Shown here: piece after piece, positions 1 to 7,377 of the stretch
How positions within the stretch are numbered: the stretch's first letter is position 1
Layout of the letters: each line of letters opens with the position of its first letter
NCBI GenBank assembly: GCA_009776905.1
Contig: WRMX01000081.1
Location: 1 to 11,379, forward strand
Direction: 5' to 3'
Length of the DNA: 11,379 bases
DNA from: Oscillospiraceae bacterium
GTDB lineage: Bacteria; Bacillota; Clostridia; Oscillospirales; Oscillospiraceae
Notes under the pieces: generated by a model
Database searches by the model: none
Told to the model about the DNA's origin: nothing
The model's input: the letters and a program-made list of their open reading frames with translations, nothing else
Made by a program: the position numbers and the translations under genes

Positions 1-14
1 GCGTAGCTGCGTGA

Positions 15-132
15 GGGACAAGCGAGTAGAGCGAATTCATTTCGCTCGTAAGCGAGCTGTCCCGATGGGTTGTGGGCGCAGCCCACGTTAGTACCTGACG
101 GATGCACAACTCTTCGGCGCTCGCGGCATCCG
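15..132. repeat. Cluster of inverted repeats upstream of the aminomutase gene
   Basis: Three hairpin-forming segments lie close together. The first has outer arms GGGACA (15-20) and TGTCCC (58-63) around inner arms GAGCGAA (29-35) and TTCGCTC (41-47). The second is GTGGGC (72-77), loop GCA, GCCCAC (81-86). The third is CGGATGC (99-105) with GCATCCG (126-132). None is followed by a T-run, so they do not look like intrinsic terminators. No convincing gene runs through bases 1-250; a short open frame ending near 89 is probably chance. They may be remnants of a repetitive intergenic element, or structure at the end of an upstream transcript that begins outside the window. Confidence 0.5.
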
Positions 133-159
133 GTTTCTTGAGCGACGCCCCCACATTGC

Positions 160-216
160 CCTGCCCCGCCAATAACACTGCGCTTCATGTCGCCTGCCCC
201 GCCAATAACACTGCGC
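160..216. repeat. 24-bp perfect direct repeat, two copies
   Basis: The same 24 bases, beginning CCTGCCCCGCC and ending AACACTGCGC, occur at 160-183 and 193-216, separated by 9 bp. A shorter shared word, CCCACGTTAG, occurs at 82-91 and 217-226, so the whole 1-230 stretch appears built from duplicated pieces. It ends just before the ribosome site of the aminomutase gene. Function is unknown; it may be part of a dispersed intergenic repeat family. Confidence 0.75.
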
Positions 217-233
217 CCCACGTTAGCATAATC

Positions 234-240
234 AAAGGAG
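234..240 (+). promoter_or_regulatory. Ribosome binding site of the aminomutase gene
   Basis: AAAGGAG lies 10 nt before the ATG at 251 and supports that start. No convincing -35/-10 pair is visible upstream. A CATAAT at 227-232 would put transcription start on top of the ribosome site, so it is not called as a promoter. Confidence 0.7.
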
Positions 241-250
241 CAATCAGCAA

Positions 251-1360
251 ATGAACGATAGGGTCTTTTCCTATTATGGCATCAATAAAGACAGCCCCGA
301 ATGGCGCGACTGGAAATGGCAGTACGAAAACCGCATCACAACCGCGTCGGAACTATCAAAAATCATCACATTAAACGAACAGGAAATGCAAGACATATCA
401 TCTTGCCTCAAAGGGTTCAGGATGGCGATCACGCCATATTTCGCATCGCTCATCGACCCTGACGACCGCGTCTGTCCCATCAAGATGCAAGCCGTGCCGT
501 CCATAAACGAGACACACATACACCCATGGGAAAACCGCGACCCTCTGAACGAGGAAAGCGCAAGCCCCGTCCCGAACGTCGTTCACAGATATCCCGACAG
601 GGTCCTTTTTCTCGTGACGCGCCAATGCGCCACATATTGCAGGCATTGCATCAGAAAAAGGCATGTCGGCGAAGAAGACTTTGTCATAAGCGAAGAAGAA
701 AAAAACAACGCCATCAAATACATATCGGAAACAAAACAAATCCGCGACGTCCTCATATCGGGCGGAGACCCGCTCACGATGAGCGATAACGCGCTCGAAG
801 ACATAATCTCAAAGCTCAGGGCAATAGACCACGTCGATATCATCCGCATCGGCACCAGAATCCCCGTCACCATGCCCATGCGGATCACGCCCGGCCTGCT
901 GGCAATGCTGAGGCGCTATCATCCGATTTGGATCAACACCCACTTCAACCACCCCCGCGAGCTCGCGCCCGATGCCGTCGCCGCGTGCGAGAGCATCGTC
1001 GATGCGGGCATCCCCCTCGGCAACCAGAGCGTCCTCCTCAGAAACATCAACGACGACGCCGATACGATGAAAGAGCTGCTGCTCAAACTCGTGAAAGCCA
1101 GGATCCGCCCATATTATATCTACCAATGCGATTTATGCGAGGGCATCGGCCATTTCAGGACAAAAGTGGAAACTGGGATAGAGATTCTGAAGAGCCTGAA
1201 CGGATACATTTCCGGCCTCGCAGTGCCGAAATTCGTCATAGACGCGCCGGGCGGCGGCGGCAAAATCCCCATAAACCCTGATTATGTCGTGTCGCTCGAC
1301 GACGAAAAAATCGTTATGCTCAATTATTTGGGAGACGCTTACGCATACCCACAGCCTTAA
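251..1360 (+). CDS. kamA: Lysine 2,3-aminomutase family protein (radical SAM, PLP-dependent), short form
   Basis: Predicted 369-residue cytosolic enzyme of the KamA family, which moves the alpha-amino group of L-lysine to the beta carbon using a 4Fe-4S cluster, S-adenosylmethionine and PLP. The radical-SAM triad CxxxCxxC is Cys126, Cys130 and Cys133 (CATYCRHC). The SAM-contacting SGGDPL is at 170-175. The PLP lysine is Lys338 in PGGGGK. The two aspartates that hold the substrate side-chain amine in Clostridium subterminale KAM (Asp293, Asp330) correspond to Asp294 (YQCDL) and Asp331 (VIDAPGG), which favours lysine over glutamate as substrate. The protein is about 45 residues shorter than the 416-residue C. 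subterminale enzyme and lacks its C-terminal cysteine cluster. No ablB-type beta-lysine acetyltransferase or lysine-fermentation gene is nearby, so its pathway is unclear. EF-P-modifying EpmB is a less likely alternative. Confidence 0.87.
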   Translation: MNDRVFSYYGINKDSPEWRDWKWQYENRITTASELSKIITLNEQEMQDISSCLKGFRMAITPYFASLIDPDDRVCPIKMQAVPSINETHIHPWENRDPLNEESASPVPNVVHRYPDRVLFLVTRQCATYCRHCIRKRHVGEEDFVISEEEKNNAIKYISETKQIRDVLISGGDPLTMSDNALEDIISKLRAIDHVDIIRIGTRIPVTMPMRITPGLLAMLRRYHPIWINTHFNHPRELAPDAVAACESIVDAGIPLGNQSVLLRNINDDADTMKELLLKLVKARIRPYYIYQCDLCEGIGHFRTKVETGIEILKSLNGYISGLAVPKFVIDAPGGGGKIPINPDYVVSLDDEKIVMLNYLGDAYAYPQP

Positions 1361-1403
1361 CCGGTAGAACATTCCGGAATATCCGGACAAGGACGATGGT
1401 GAC

Positions 1404-2747
1404 ATGGAAAACCCCCTTGGCACAGAACGCATCGGCAAACTAATGCTGCGCTACGGCATACCCGCGACCATCAGCATGCTCGTCAATGCGATATACAACA
1501 TGACCGACCAAATTGTCGTCGGCAATGTCATCGGCATGCTCGGCATCGCCGCGACAAACATCGCGTTCCCCATAATGACCGTCAGCGCCGCGATCACGTA
1601 CCTCTTCGGGTCCGGCGGCGCAGCCAACTTCAATTTGCGTCTGGGCGAGGGCAACAAAGAAGCGGCAAACGCGGCGGCATGCAACACTCTCAGCCTGCTC
1701 GCCCTCTCGGGGACGATCATAGGCGTCGTAGTCCTGGTGTTTACGCATCCCCTCGTCTACATTTTCGGCGCGACGGAAACGGTTATGCCATTGTCCGTCA
1801 CATACACCACCATCATAGCGATAGGCGTGCCGTTCGGCATCTTTTCCGCCGGCGCGTGCTACATAATCCGCGCGGACGGCAGCCCCAGGTATGCTATGAT
1901 ATGCACGCTCGCGGGAGCAATATTCAACATGATAGCCGACCCCGTCACCGCTTTCGTGTTTCATTGGGGCATCGCCGGCGTCGCGTGGGCGACCACGGTC
2001 GGGCAGATGCTGACTGCCGCCATTGCCGTCTACTATTTCCTTAGGAAAACGAAAACGGTTTCAATAAGCGCAAGCGCGCTCCGCCTAAAGGCCTATCTTG
2101 CAAAACGCATTGCCTCCCTCGGCGTCGCTCCGTGCATAAACCAGCTGGGGCAGGCCGTCGTGCAGATTACGATGAATAATACGCTGCGCTATTATGGCGC
2201 TTCTTCCTCCTTCGGCAGCGACATTCCGCTCGGCAGCGTCGGCGCGATTTCAAAACTGAGCGCAATGCACATGGCAGTCACCATCGGAATAGCGATGGGC
2301 TGCCAGCCGATCAACGGCTTCAACTACGGCGCCGGCCAATACGCGCGCGTCAAAAAGACGCTTAAGCTTGCAATCATCGCGGCCAGCATCGTTTCCTTCG
2401 CTGTCTTCATCGCATATCAGACAGCCCCGCACGCGCTGATGTTCATATTCGGCGAAAACGATCCGCTCTATCTTGAGTTCTCCGCCCGATATCTGCGGAT
2501 ATTCATGATGATGGCATTTCTGAGCGGCGTCCAGCCCGTGGTCGCGACATTTTTCCCATCGATCGGCAACGCAAAACGCGGGACATGGATAGCCATGTCC
2601 CGGCAAATTCTATTCATCATGCCGCTGCTGCTCGTCCTGCCGTTGTTTTTTGGGCTCGACGGCGCGCTCTACGCCGGCCCGATCGCGGACATTTGCGCCG
2701 CAAGCGTTTCGACTTTCTTCGTCATAACGGAGATGAAGCGTTTCTGA
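1404..2747 (+). CDS. MATE family multidrug/Na+ antiporter
   Basis: A 447-residue integral membrane protein, a normal size for a 12-helix MATE (multi antimicrobial extrusion) transporter. These export cationic drugs or metabolites in exchange for Na+ or H+. The N-terminus (NPLGTERIGKLMLRYGIPA) followed by MLVNAIYNMTDQIVVGNVIG is typical of clostridial MATE proteins. Hydrophobic segments recur along the whole chain, and the second half repeats the layout of the first (GAISKLSAMHMAVTIGIAMG, then CQPINGFNYGAGQ). The ATG at 1404 follows an AAGGA-like site at 1389-1393. The gap to the aminomutase stop is 43 nt, so co-transcription is plausible, but a functional link is not shown by the sequence. 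The substrate cannot be predicted. The stop codon TGA lies inside a copy of an intergenic repeat (2742-2761). Confidence 0.88.
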   Translation: MENPLGTERIGKLMLRYGIPATISMLVNAIYNMTDQIVVGNVIGMLGIAATNIAFPIMTVSAAITYLFGSGGAANFNLRLGEGNKEAANAAACNTLSLLALSGTIIGVVVLVFTHPLVYIFGATETVMPLSVTYTTIIAIGVPFGIFSAGACYIIRADGSPRYAMICTLAGAIFNMIADPVTAFVFHWGIAGVAWATTVGQMLTAAIAVYYFLRKTKTVSISASALRLKAYLAKRIASLGVAPCINQLGQAVVQITMNNTLRYYGASSSFGSDIPLGSVGAISKLSAMHMAVTIGIAMGCQPINGFNYGAGQYARVKKTLKLAIIAASIVSFAVFIAYQTAPHALMFIFGENDPLYLEFSARYLRIFMMMAFLSGVQPVVATFFPSIGNAKRGTWIAMSRQILFIMPLLLVLPLFFGLDGALYAGPIADICAASVSTFFVITEMKRF

Positions 2748-2815
2748 GCCGCAGGCGAAGACATTCGCAGCGAACCATCAGTCTATGTCATTCCAAGCCG
2801 TAGGCGTAGAATCTT
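2742..2815. repeat. Two diverged copies of a short dispersed repeat at the end of the MATE gene
   Basis: Bases 2742-2761 (TTCTGAGCCGCAGGCGAAGA) and 2791-2810 (TTCCAAGCCGTAGGCGTAGA) match at 16 of 20 positions, 49 bp apart. The second copy is preceded by TGTCA and followed by ATCTT. This matches the TGTCATTCC...AGAATCTT frame seen again at 7350-7377, and the form TGTCATTCTGAGC..GAAGAATCT that I recall as a widespread Firmicute intergenic repeat. The MATE stop codon (2745-2747) is within the first copy. The 119-bp gap between the convergent MATE and ptsI genes holds no clear intrinsic terminator. Confidence 0.6.
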
Positions 2816-2866
2816 TCCCCTGGAATTTCCTCGTGTTCTCAAGCCCTTTGACATACAACATTGCGA

Positions 2867-4498
2867 TCATCGCCTGAGGTCGAGCGTAAGTATCTTCTCC
2901 CTCAATAGCAACACCATCCCCGCCGAAACCGAGAGCTCATCGACCCCCATCCTCAAAAACGTCTCCGTCAGCGACATATCCGCGCCAAGCTCCCCGCAAA
3001 TGCCCACCCAGATCCCGGCATCATGCGCCGCTTTGACGGCCATCTCGATCATCTTCATCACCGCCGGATGCTTCGCGTCATATAAATGCCCAAGCCCCGC
3101 GTTCTGCCTGTCAATGGCGAGCGTATATTGAGTGAGGTCGTTCGTCCCGATGCTGAAAAAATCGACCATTGACGCAAGCTCGCTGCCAATCATCACCGCA
3201 GCGGGCGTTTCTATCATTATCCCGCGTTCGACGCCCTCGTCAAACTCGACCCCCTCCCGGCGGAGCTCATCCATCACTTCCTCGGTGAAGCGCAATGCCT
3301 CCTCGACCTCGCCCGTCGAAATGATCATCGGGAACATAATCGCTACATTCCCAAACGCAGAAGCGCGGTAAATCGCCCGCAGCTGCGTTTTAAATATTTC
3401 AGGCCTCGAAAGGCAAATGCGTATCGCGCGCATGCCCATGGCCGGGTTCGCCTCGTCCGGCAGATCGAAATAGCCGACCTGCTTGTCGGCCCCGATGTCC
3501 AGCGTCCTGATCACGACCTTTTTGCCGTTCATCCCCGCAACGACCTTCTTATAAGAGGCAAACTGCTCGTCCTCTGTGGGGAAATCATCGCTCTCGAGAA
3601 AAAGGAACTCGCTGCGGAACAGGCCGATGCCCTCTGCCGCGTTTTCAATAGCCTTGTCAAGGGCGGCAGGGTGGCTGAGGTTCGCAAAGACATCGATCTT
3701 CGTCCCATCAAGCGTTACGCTCGGGCGGCCTTTCAACCGTTCCAGCATCTCGCGCTGCTTCCGGATTCTATTCTGCTTTGCGTTCAGCTCCGCCTCCACA
3801 ACGTCATCGGGCTCGATATATAACGTCCCCGACGCGCCATCCAATATCGCGGGCTTCCCGTTGAAACCGGCAGGGAGCTTCGCGCCCACGCCCACGACTG
3901 CGGGTATCATCATCGACCTCGCGAGAATGGCGGTATGGGTCACAGCGGATCCTTCCGCAGTGACAAACCCCAAAACCTTGTCGTTATCAAGCTGCACGGC
4001 TTCGCCCGGCGAAATATCGACGGCAGCGATAATCGACGGCGTGTCGAGTTCAAACCCCTCACGCAGCCCCGGGTTCAAGACATCTTGCAAACGATTCGAA
4101 ACATCGACCACGTCCGCAGCGCGTTCCTTCATATAATCATTGTCCATCGATGCGAACAACCGCCTGAATTTCTCCGCCGTCTGCATGACAGCGCATTCAG
4201 TATTGACATTCTGCTCGTGAATGATGTCAATGACCGATTCTATATAATCCATATCATCGAGCATCATCCTGTGAATGTCAAAAATCGCCGCGCTCTCTTC
4301 TCCGACCTTTTCTTTCGCGCTCTCATACAGCTCGTCGAGTTGCGCGCACGCGACAGCCCGCGCCTTATCAAAACGCGCGACCTCCTCATCCGCATTGTCG
4401 ATGTCTTCGCAGTCGATTTCTATCCGCTTCTTGTCAAAAAAGCGCAACGGCCCGATGGCCACGCCCTCCGAAACACCAACTCCATTAATGATATGCAA
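2867..4498 (-). CDS. ptsI: Phosphoenolpyruvate-protein phosphotransferase (PTS Enzyme I)
   Basis: Cytosolic Enzyme I, which takes phosphate from PEP onto a histidine and passes it to HPr. The start chosen is TTG at 4498, giving 543 residues. A longer GTG reading from 4507 would begin inside the ribosome site AGGAGG (4512-4507), which sits 8 nt before this TTG. The N-terminal HPr-binding/phospho-His part runs to about 220, with His188 in VTHTAILARS. The PEP-binding barrel follows: LFRSEF near 293, RTLDIGADK (331-339), MIETPAA, SIGTNDLTQY (449-458), and catalytic Cys501 in GICGEL. Length is close to E. coli EI (575). The loop before the active histidine reads AEGSAVTH where GGRTSH is usual, an odd variation. 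It is the last gene of the GlcNAc PTS cluster, 40 nt after nagA. Confidence 0.94.
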   Translation of the reverse strand: MHIINGVGVSEGVAIGPLRFFDKKRIEIDCEDIDNADEEVARFDKARAVACAQLDELYESAKEKVGEESAAIFDIHRMMLDDMDYIESVIDIIHEQNVNTECAVMQTAEKFRRLFASMDNDYMKERAADVVDVSNRLQDVLNPGLREGFELDTPSIIAAVDISPGEAVQLDNDKVLGFVTAEGSAVTHTAILARSMMIPAVVGVGAKLPAGFNGKPAILDGASGTLYIEPDDVVEAELNAKQNRIRKQREMLERLKGRPSVTLDGTKIDVFANLSHPAALDKAIENAAEGIGLFRSEFLFLESDDFPTEDEQFASYKKVVAGMNGKKVVIRTLDIGADKQVGYFDLPDEANPAMGMRAIRICLSRPEIFKTQLRAIYRASAFGNVAIMFPMIISTGEVEEALRFTEEVMDELRREGVEFDEGVERGIMIETPAAVMIGSELASMVDFFSIGTNDLTQYTLAIDRQNAGLGHLYDAKHPAVMKMIEMAVKAAHDAGIWVGICGELGADMSLTETFLRMGVDELSVSAGMVLLLREKILTLDLRR

Positions 4499-4506
4499 AC
4501 ACACCA

Positions 4507-4512
4507 CCTCCT
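4507..4512 (-). promoter_or_regulatory. Ribosome binding site that fixes the ptsI start
   Basis: On the minus strand AGGAGGT reads from 4512 to 4506. It covers the GTG codon at 4507-4505, the first possible start of the longest frame. The in-frame TTG at 4498-4496 is 8 nt downstream, an ideal spacing, and gives an N-terminus (MHIINGVGVSEGVAIG) that matches other EI proteins. Confidence 0.75.
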
Positions 4513-4538
4513 ATATCTATCATCAGAATACTTTCCTG

Positions 4539-5666
4539 TCATGCAATCCGCTCGCCGCCGACAAACACCGCCAACACTTCCAAATTCGCGCCCAGCACAA
4601 GAACATCAGCGCATTTGCCAATCCGCAAACTCCCCGTGACAGACGAAATCGACACCGCGCGCGCCGGATTGTGCGAAGCCGCCAGCACAGCATCGGAAAA
4701 AGGAACGCCAAACTCAACAGCCTTACGGAAGCACTGCGTCAAATTCATCGCGCTGCCCGCAATAGCGCCCCCATCCGCAAGGTTCGACCGACCATCTCGG
4801 ATTATGGTCGCCTGACCGCCTAGGTCATATTCGCCGTTCGGCATGCCGCTGCCCCTCGTGCTGTCGCTCACGAGACAAACCCTATGCTTGCCGAACATGC
4901 CGAACATGGCCCTGACGACAGAGGGGTGCAAGTGCACGCCGTCACTGATGATCTCCACATGGGCCGTCCCGTCAAAAGCGGCTCCGATCAGCCCCGGCTC
5001 CCTATGATTGAAGCTTGACATCGCGTTGAACAAATGCGTCACATGGCTGGCGCCTTCCGCAAAAGCCAATGCGGCGCAATCATAATCCGCGTTCGTGTGC
5101 GCAAGGCTGACGGTGCAGCGTTTGGCGGCATGATGTATCAAGTCCATGCTGCCCGGCAGCTCCGGCGCAATGTTGAACAGCCTGATACCGCCATCTGCCG
5201 CGTCGTATAGCCTGTCAAACAGACCAACGTCCGGATCAACGATATATTCTGGGTTTTGCGCGCCCGATTTCGACTTGTTGATGAACGGCCCTTCGAGGCT
5301 CAATCCACGCAACACAGCACCGTACCCGCTCTTGCCGATATATGGCCGCGCCGCGCGGATTATGCCCTGCAAAGTCTCTTCGTCATATGACATCGTCGTC
5401 ATCACAACGCTCGTGACGCCCTGCCTGCCATAATATGCAAGCATTCTTTCAATTCCGCCGGCGTCGGCATCGCAAATATCACTGTTCACGCAGCCATGCG
5501 TATGGATGTCCACGAACCCCGGCAGCACATAAGCGCCGCCCGCATCGAACCCATCGCCATCGAGGTCTCCGCAATCCGCAATATCGGTGATGATCCCGCC
5601 ATCGATTTCAAGGTCGCATTCCTGAAAGCCATCCGCGCCAAAGACATATCCGTTACGTATAATCAA
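4539..5666 (-). CDS. nagA: N-acetylglucosamine-6-phosphate deacetylase
   Basis: A 375-residue cytosolic amidohydrolase that converts GlcNAc-6-phosphate, the product of the NagE transporter, to glucosamine-6-phosphate plus acetate. Family signatures in order are GFVDIHTHG (metal ligands His55 and His57), LSLEGPFIN (Glu125), SLAHTNADY (His190), HLFNAM (His211), SDGVHL (substrate His245) and LVSDST (catalytic Asp268). The length is normal for NagA. Translation starts at TTG (5666-5664), 10 nt after AAAGGG (5682-5677). An ATG slightly upstream is in another frame and closes after seven codons. The gene lies 132 nt after nagE and 40 nt before ptsI on the same strand, which fits one GlcNAc-use operon. 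No nagB (deaminase) gene is present in the window. Confidence 0.94.
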   Translation of the reverse strand: MIIRNGYVFGADGFQECDLEIDGGIITDIADCGDLDGDGFDAGGAYVLPGFVDIHTHGCVNSDICDADAGGIERMLAYYGRQGVTSVVMTTMSYDEETLQGIIRAARPYIGKSGYGAVLRGLSLEGPFINKSKSGAQNPEYIVDPDVGLFDRLYDAADGGIRLFNIAPELPGSMDLIHHAAKRCTVSLAHTNADYDCAALAFAEGASHVTHLFNAMSSFNHREPGLIGAAFDGTAHVEIISDGVHLHPSVVRAMFGMFGKHRVCLVSDSTRGSGMPNGEYDLGGQATIIRDGRSNLADGGAIAGSAMNLTQCFRKAVEFGVPFSDAVLAASHNPARAVSISSVTGSLRIGKCADVLVLGANLEVLAVFVGGERIA

Positions 5667-5709
5667 AAATGGTCATCCCTTTCGATATCCCGATACGCAA
5701 AACAGTCAC

Positions 5710-5753
5710 GGGGGAGGAATGACCGTTTTGCGCATCTATGCGTTCCCTCCCCC
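5710..5753 (-). other. Intercistronic stem-loop between nagE and nagA
   Basis: GGGGGAGG (5710-5717) pairs perfectly with CCTCCCCC (5746-5753). AA/TT at 5718-5719 and 5743-5744 extends the stem past a one-base bulge, and a small inner hairpin CGCA-TCTA-TGCG sits at 5731-5742. There is no T-run on either strand, so it is unlikely to be an intrinsic terminator. In the nagE-nagA transcript it could protect the upstream message or set the expression ratio of the two genes; this is inference. Confidence 0.5.
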
Positions 5754-5798
5754 ACAGGGAGATCATGGCGCATTTTATATTAGTGCCTGCACTGAAGG

Positions 5799-7241
5799 TC
5801 AGACAAGCATCTTCTTCATTTCGTCGGCGACATGCTGGACCTGCATGCCAACGATGACCTGCACGCTCGTCTTGCTGGGGCGTATCACCCCGCTGACGCC
5901 GGCCGCCTTGATGGCCTTCTCGTCGACGTCGGTATAATTCTTGATCTCAACGCGTAGCCGTGTGATGCAATTGTCCAACGACGTGATGTTCGCCTTTCCG
6001 CCTAAGCCCGCCAAAATCTGCCCTGCGATGCCGGTATAATCCGACGACGCAAGCGAAATCTTGCTCTCGGCCGCAGCGTAGTCGTCGTCTTCGCGCCCCG
6101 GCGTCTTCAAATTCATCTTGAGTATTATAATACGGAACAGGAAGAAATATACTATGAAGAAAACCGCGCCCACGACCAAAACTCCCCAAGGATTCTGCGC
6201 CATAGGCGTCCGCGAGCTCAAAATGAGGTCGATGAGCCCTCCGCTGAAATTGAAACCCGCGCGCACGGGCAAAAGCGACAGAATGACCATCGACACGGCA
6301 GTCAGCAAAGCATGCACGACATATAGGACCGGCGCCAGGAACATAAACGAAAACTCCAACGGCTCCGTCACGCCCGTCAGGAAGCTCGCGAAAGCGGCCG
6401 AAAGAAGCAGCCCCGCCGCAATTTTCTTCTGGTTGGTCTTGGCGGTGCTATACATCGCAAGCGCCGCTCCCGGCAGCCCAAACATCATCACCGGGAAAAA
6501 CCCCGTCATGTATTGCCCCGTCACGCCCCGCACGCCAGTGTTCGCCCAAAAGTTGCCGAGGTCGTTGATGCCCGCGACGTCAAACCAGAAAACGGAATTG
6601 AGCGCATGGTGCAATCCAAACGGGATGAGCAAACGGTTGAAGAACCCATAAATCCCCGCGCCTGCCGCACCCAAGCTCAACACGCTCTTCCCAAATGCGA
6701 CCAACGCCCCATAAATGACCGGCCACACGAAAAACAGGATCAATGCTGCGACGATGCTGACCCCTCCGACAATGATCGCAACGCTCCGCTTCCCGCTGAA
6801 AAATCCGAGCGCGTCGGGCAGCTTCGTCTGCCGGAACCGGTTATAGCATGTCGCTCCGATCAGCCCGCACAAGATTCCAATGAACACGTTGTTGATTTTT
6901 CCAAATGCGTCGCTGATTTCGCCAATGGCCTTCCCGCTGATCATCGCCACGGTGCCGGGTGACAGCAACGTCTGGATCAGCAGCCACGAAACGAGCCCAG
7001 CCAATGCGGCCGTGCCGTCGTTCTCGTGCGCCATGCCAATCGCCACGCCTATCGCAAAGAGCAGCGGCATGTTGTCAATGATTGCCGCGCCCGCTTTGAC
7101 GAGAAACGCCGCTATCTGGCTGTTGCCGCCCCATCCGCTTGGGTCGATCCAATATCCGACGCCAAGCAAGATTGCCGCAATCGGCAAGCACGCGACCGGC
7201 AGCATGAGCGATTTCCCTAGTTTTTGCAAAGACTTCATCAT
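5799..7241 (-). CDS. nagE: PTS N-acetylglucosamine-type transporter, EIICB (EIIC-EIIB fusion)
   Basis: Membrane permease that imports and phosphorylates a hexose, most likely N-acetylglucosamine. Residue numbers are for the 482-residue reading from TTG at 7247; the ATG at 7241 (480 residues) is preferred, just after a weak GGTGA. The EIIC domain fills about 1-375 with roughly ten hydrophobic segments, the loop HENDGTAALAG (74-84), GLHHALNSVFWF (211-222) and the sugar-site TGVTEPLEF (Glu295). A linker NLKTPGRED joins it to an EIIB domain (about 400-482) whose phospho-cysteine is Cys427 in LDNCITRLR. Resemblance to E. coli NagE (GFFPVMMFGLPGAALAMY, TGVTEPLEF, NLKTPGRED) is strong, but the EIIA domain fused in E. 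coli is absent; a separate EIIA gene lies upstream. Neighbouring nagA supports GlcNAc. Glucose specificity is the main alternative. Confidence 0.92.
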   Translation of the reverse strand: MMKSLQKLGKSLMLPVACLPIAAILLGVGYWIDPSGWGGNSQIAAFLVKAGAAIIDNMPLLFAIGVAIGMAHENDGTAALAGLVSWLLIQTLLSPGTVAMISGKAIGEISDAFGKINNVFIGILCGLIGATCYNRFRQTKLPDALGFFSGKRSVAIIVGGVSIVAALILFFVWPVIYGALVAFGKSVLSLGAAGAGIYGFFNRLLIPFGLHHALNSVFWFDVAGINDLGNFWANTGVRGVTGQYMTGFFPVMMFGLPGAALAMYSTAKTNQKKIAAGLLLSAAFASFLTGVTEPLEFSFMFLAPVLYVVHALLTAVSMVILSLLPVRAGFNFSGGLIDLILSSRTPMAQNPWGVLVVGAVFFIVYFFLFRIIILKMNLKTPGREDDDYAAAESKISLASSDYTGIAGQILAGLGGKANITSLDNCITRLRVEIKNYTDVDEKAIKAAGVSGVIRPSKTSVQVIVGMQVQHVADEMKKMLV

Positions 7242-7270
7242 TTTCAATCACCATCCTAATATTTTATATG

Positions 7271-7360
7271 TTCCGCACCGTAGCGGCGGCAACCTGCCGC
7301 CACCCCCTGTCATTCCGCACCGTAGCGGCGGCAACCTGCCGCCACCCCCTGTCATTCCGC
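7271..7360. repeat. 42-bp perfect tandem repeat with internal hairpin
   Basis: Two identical 42-bp units (7271-7312, 7313-7354) are followed by the first six bases of a third. Each unit contains GGCGGCA-ACC-TGCCGCC (7285-7301 in the first unit), a 7-bp stem with a 3-nt loop, and ends in CTGTCA, which leads into TTCC of the next unit. The array lies in the ptsH-nagE gap and joins directly to the dispersed repeat at 7350-7377. In the minus-strand transcript it would form two consecutive strong hairpins before the nagE ribosome site. Confidence 0.85.
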
Positions 7361-7377
7361 GCGAAGCGAAGAATCTT
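7350..7377. repeat. Dispersed repeat directly after the ptsH stop
   Basis: The segment begins TGTCATTCC (7350-7358) and ends GAATCTT (7371-7377), with the core GCGAAGCGAA between. It shares its two ends with 2786-2815 in the MATE-ptsI gap. The HPr stop codon TGA occupies 7379-7377, so the element starts at the stop codon in the direction of transcription. Confidence 0.6.

Noticed and set aside
2..91. C-terminal fragment of an upstream gene ending at the TAG near 89-91
   Set aside because: The open frame passes through the inverted repeats, has no recognisable motif and is too short to support.
2748..2866. Bidirectional terminator between the convergent MATE and ptsI genes
   Set aside because: Only a 5-bp hairpin GCGAA-GACA-TTCGC (2755-2768) and a long-loop ATTCCA/TGGAAT pair were found, neither with a T-run.
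3576..4823. Long plus-strand open frames opposite ptsI and nagA
   Set aside because: The minus-strand genes have complete catalytic motifs; these are shadows produced by G+C-rich codon structure.
7242..7247. TTG at 7247 as the start of nagE
   Set aside because: It is possible, but an in-frame ATG lies two codons downstream and fits homologous N-termini; the difference is only two residues.
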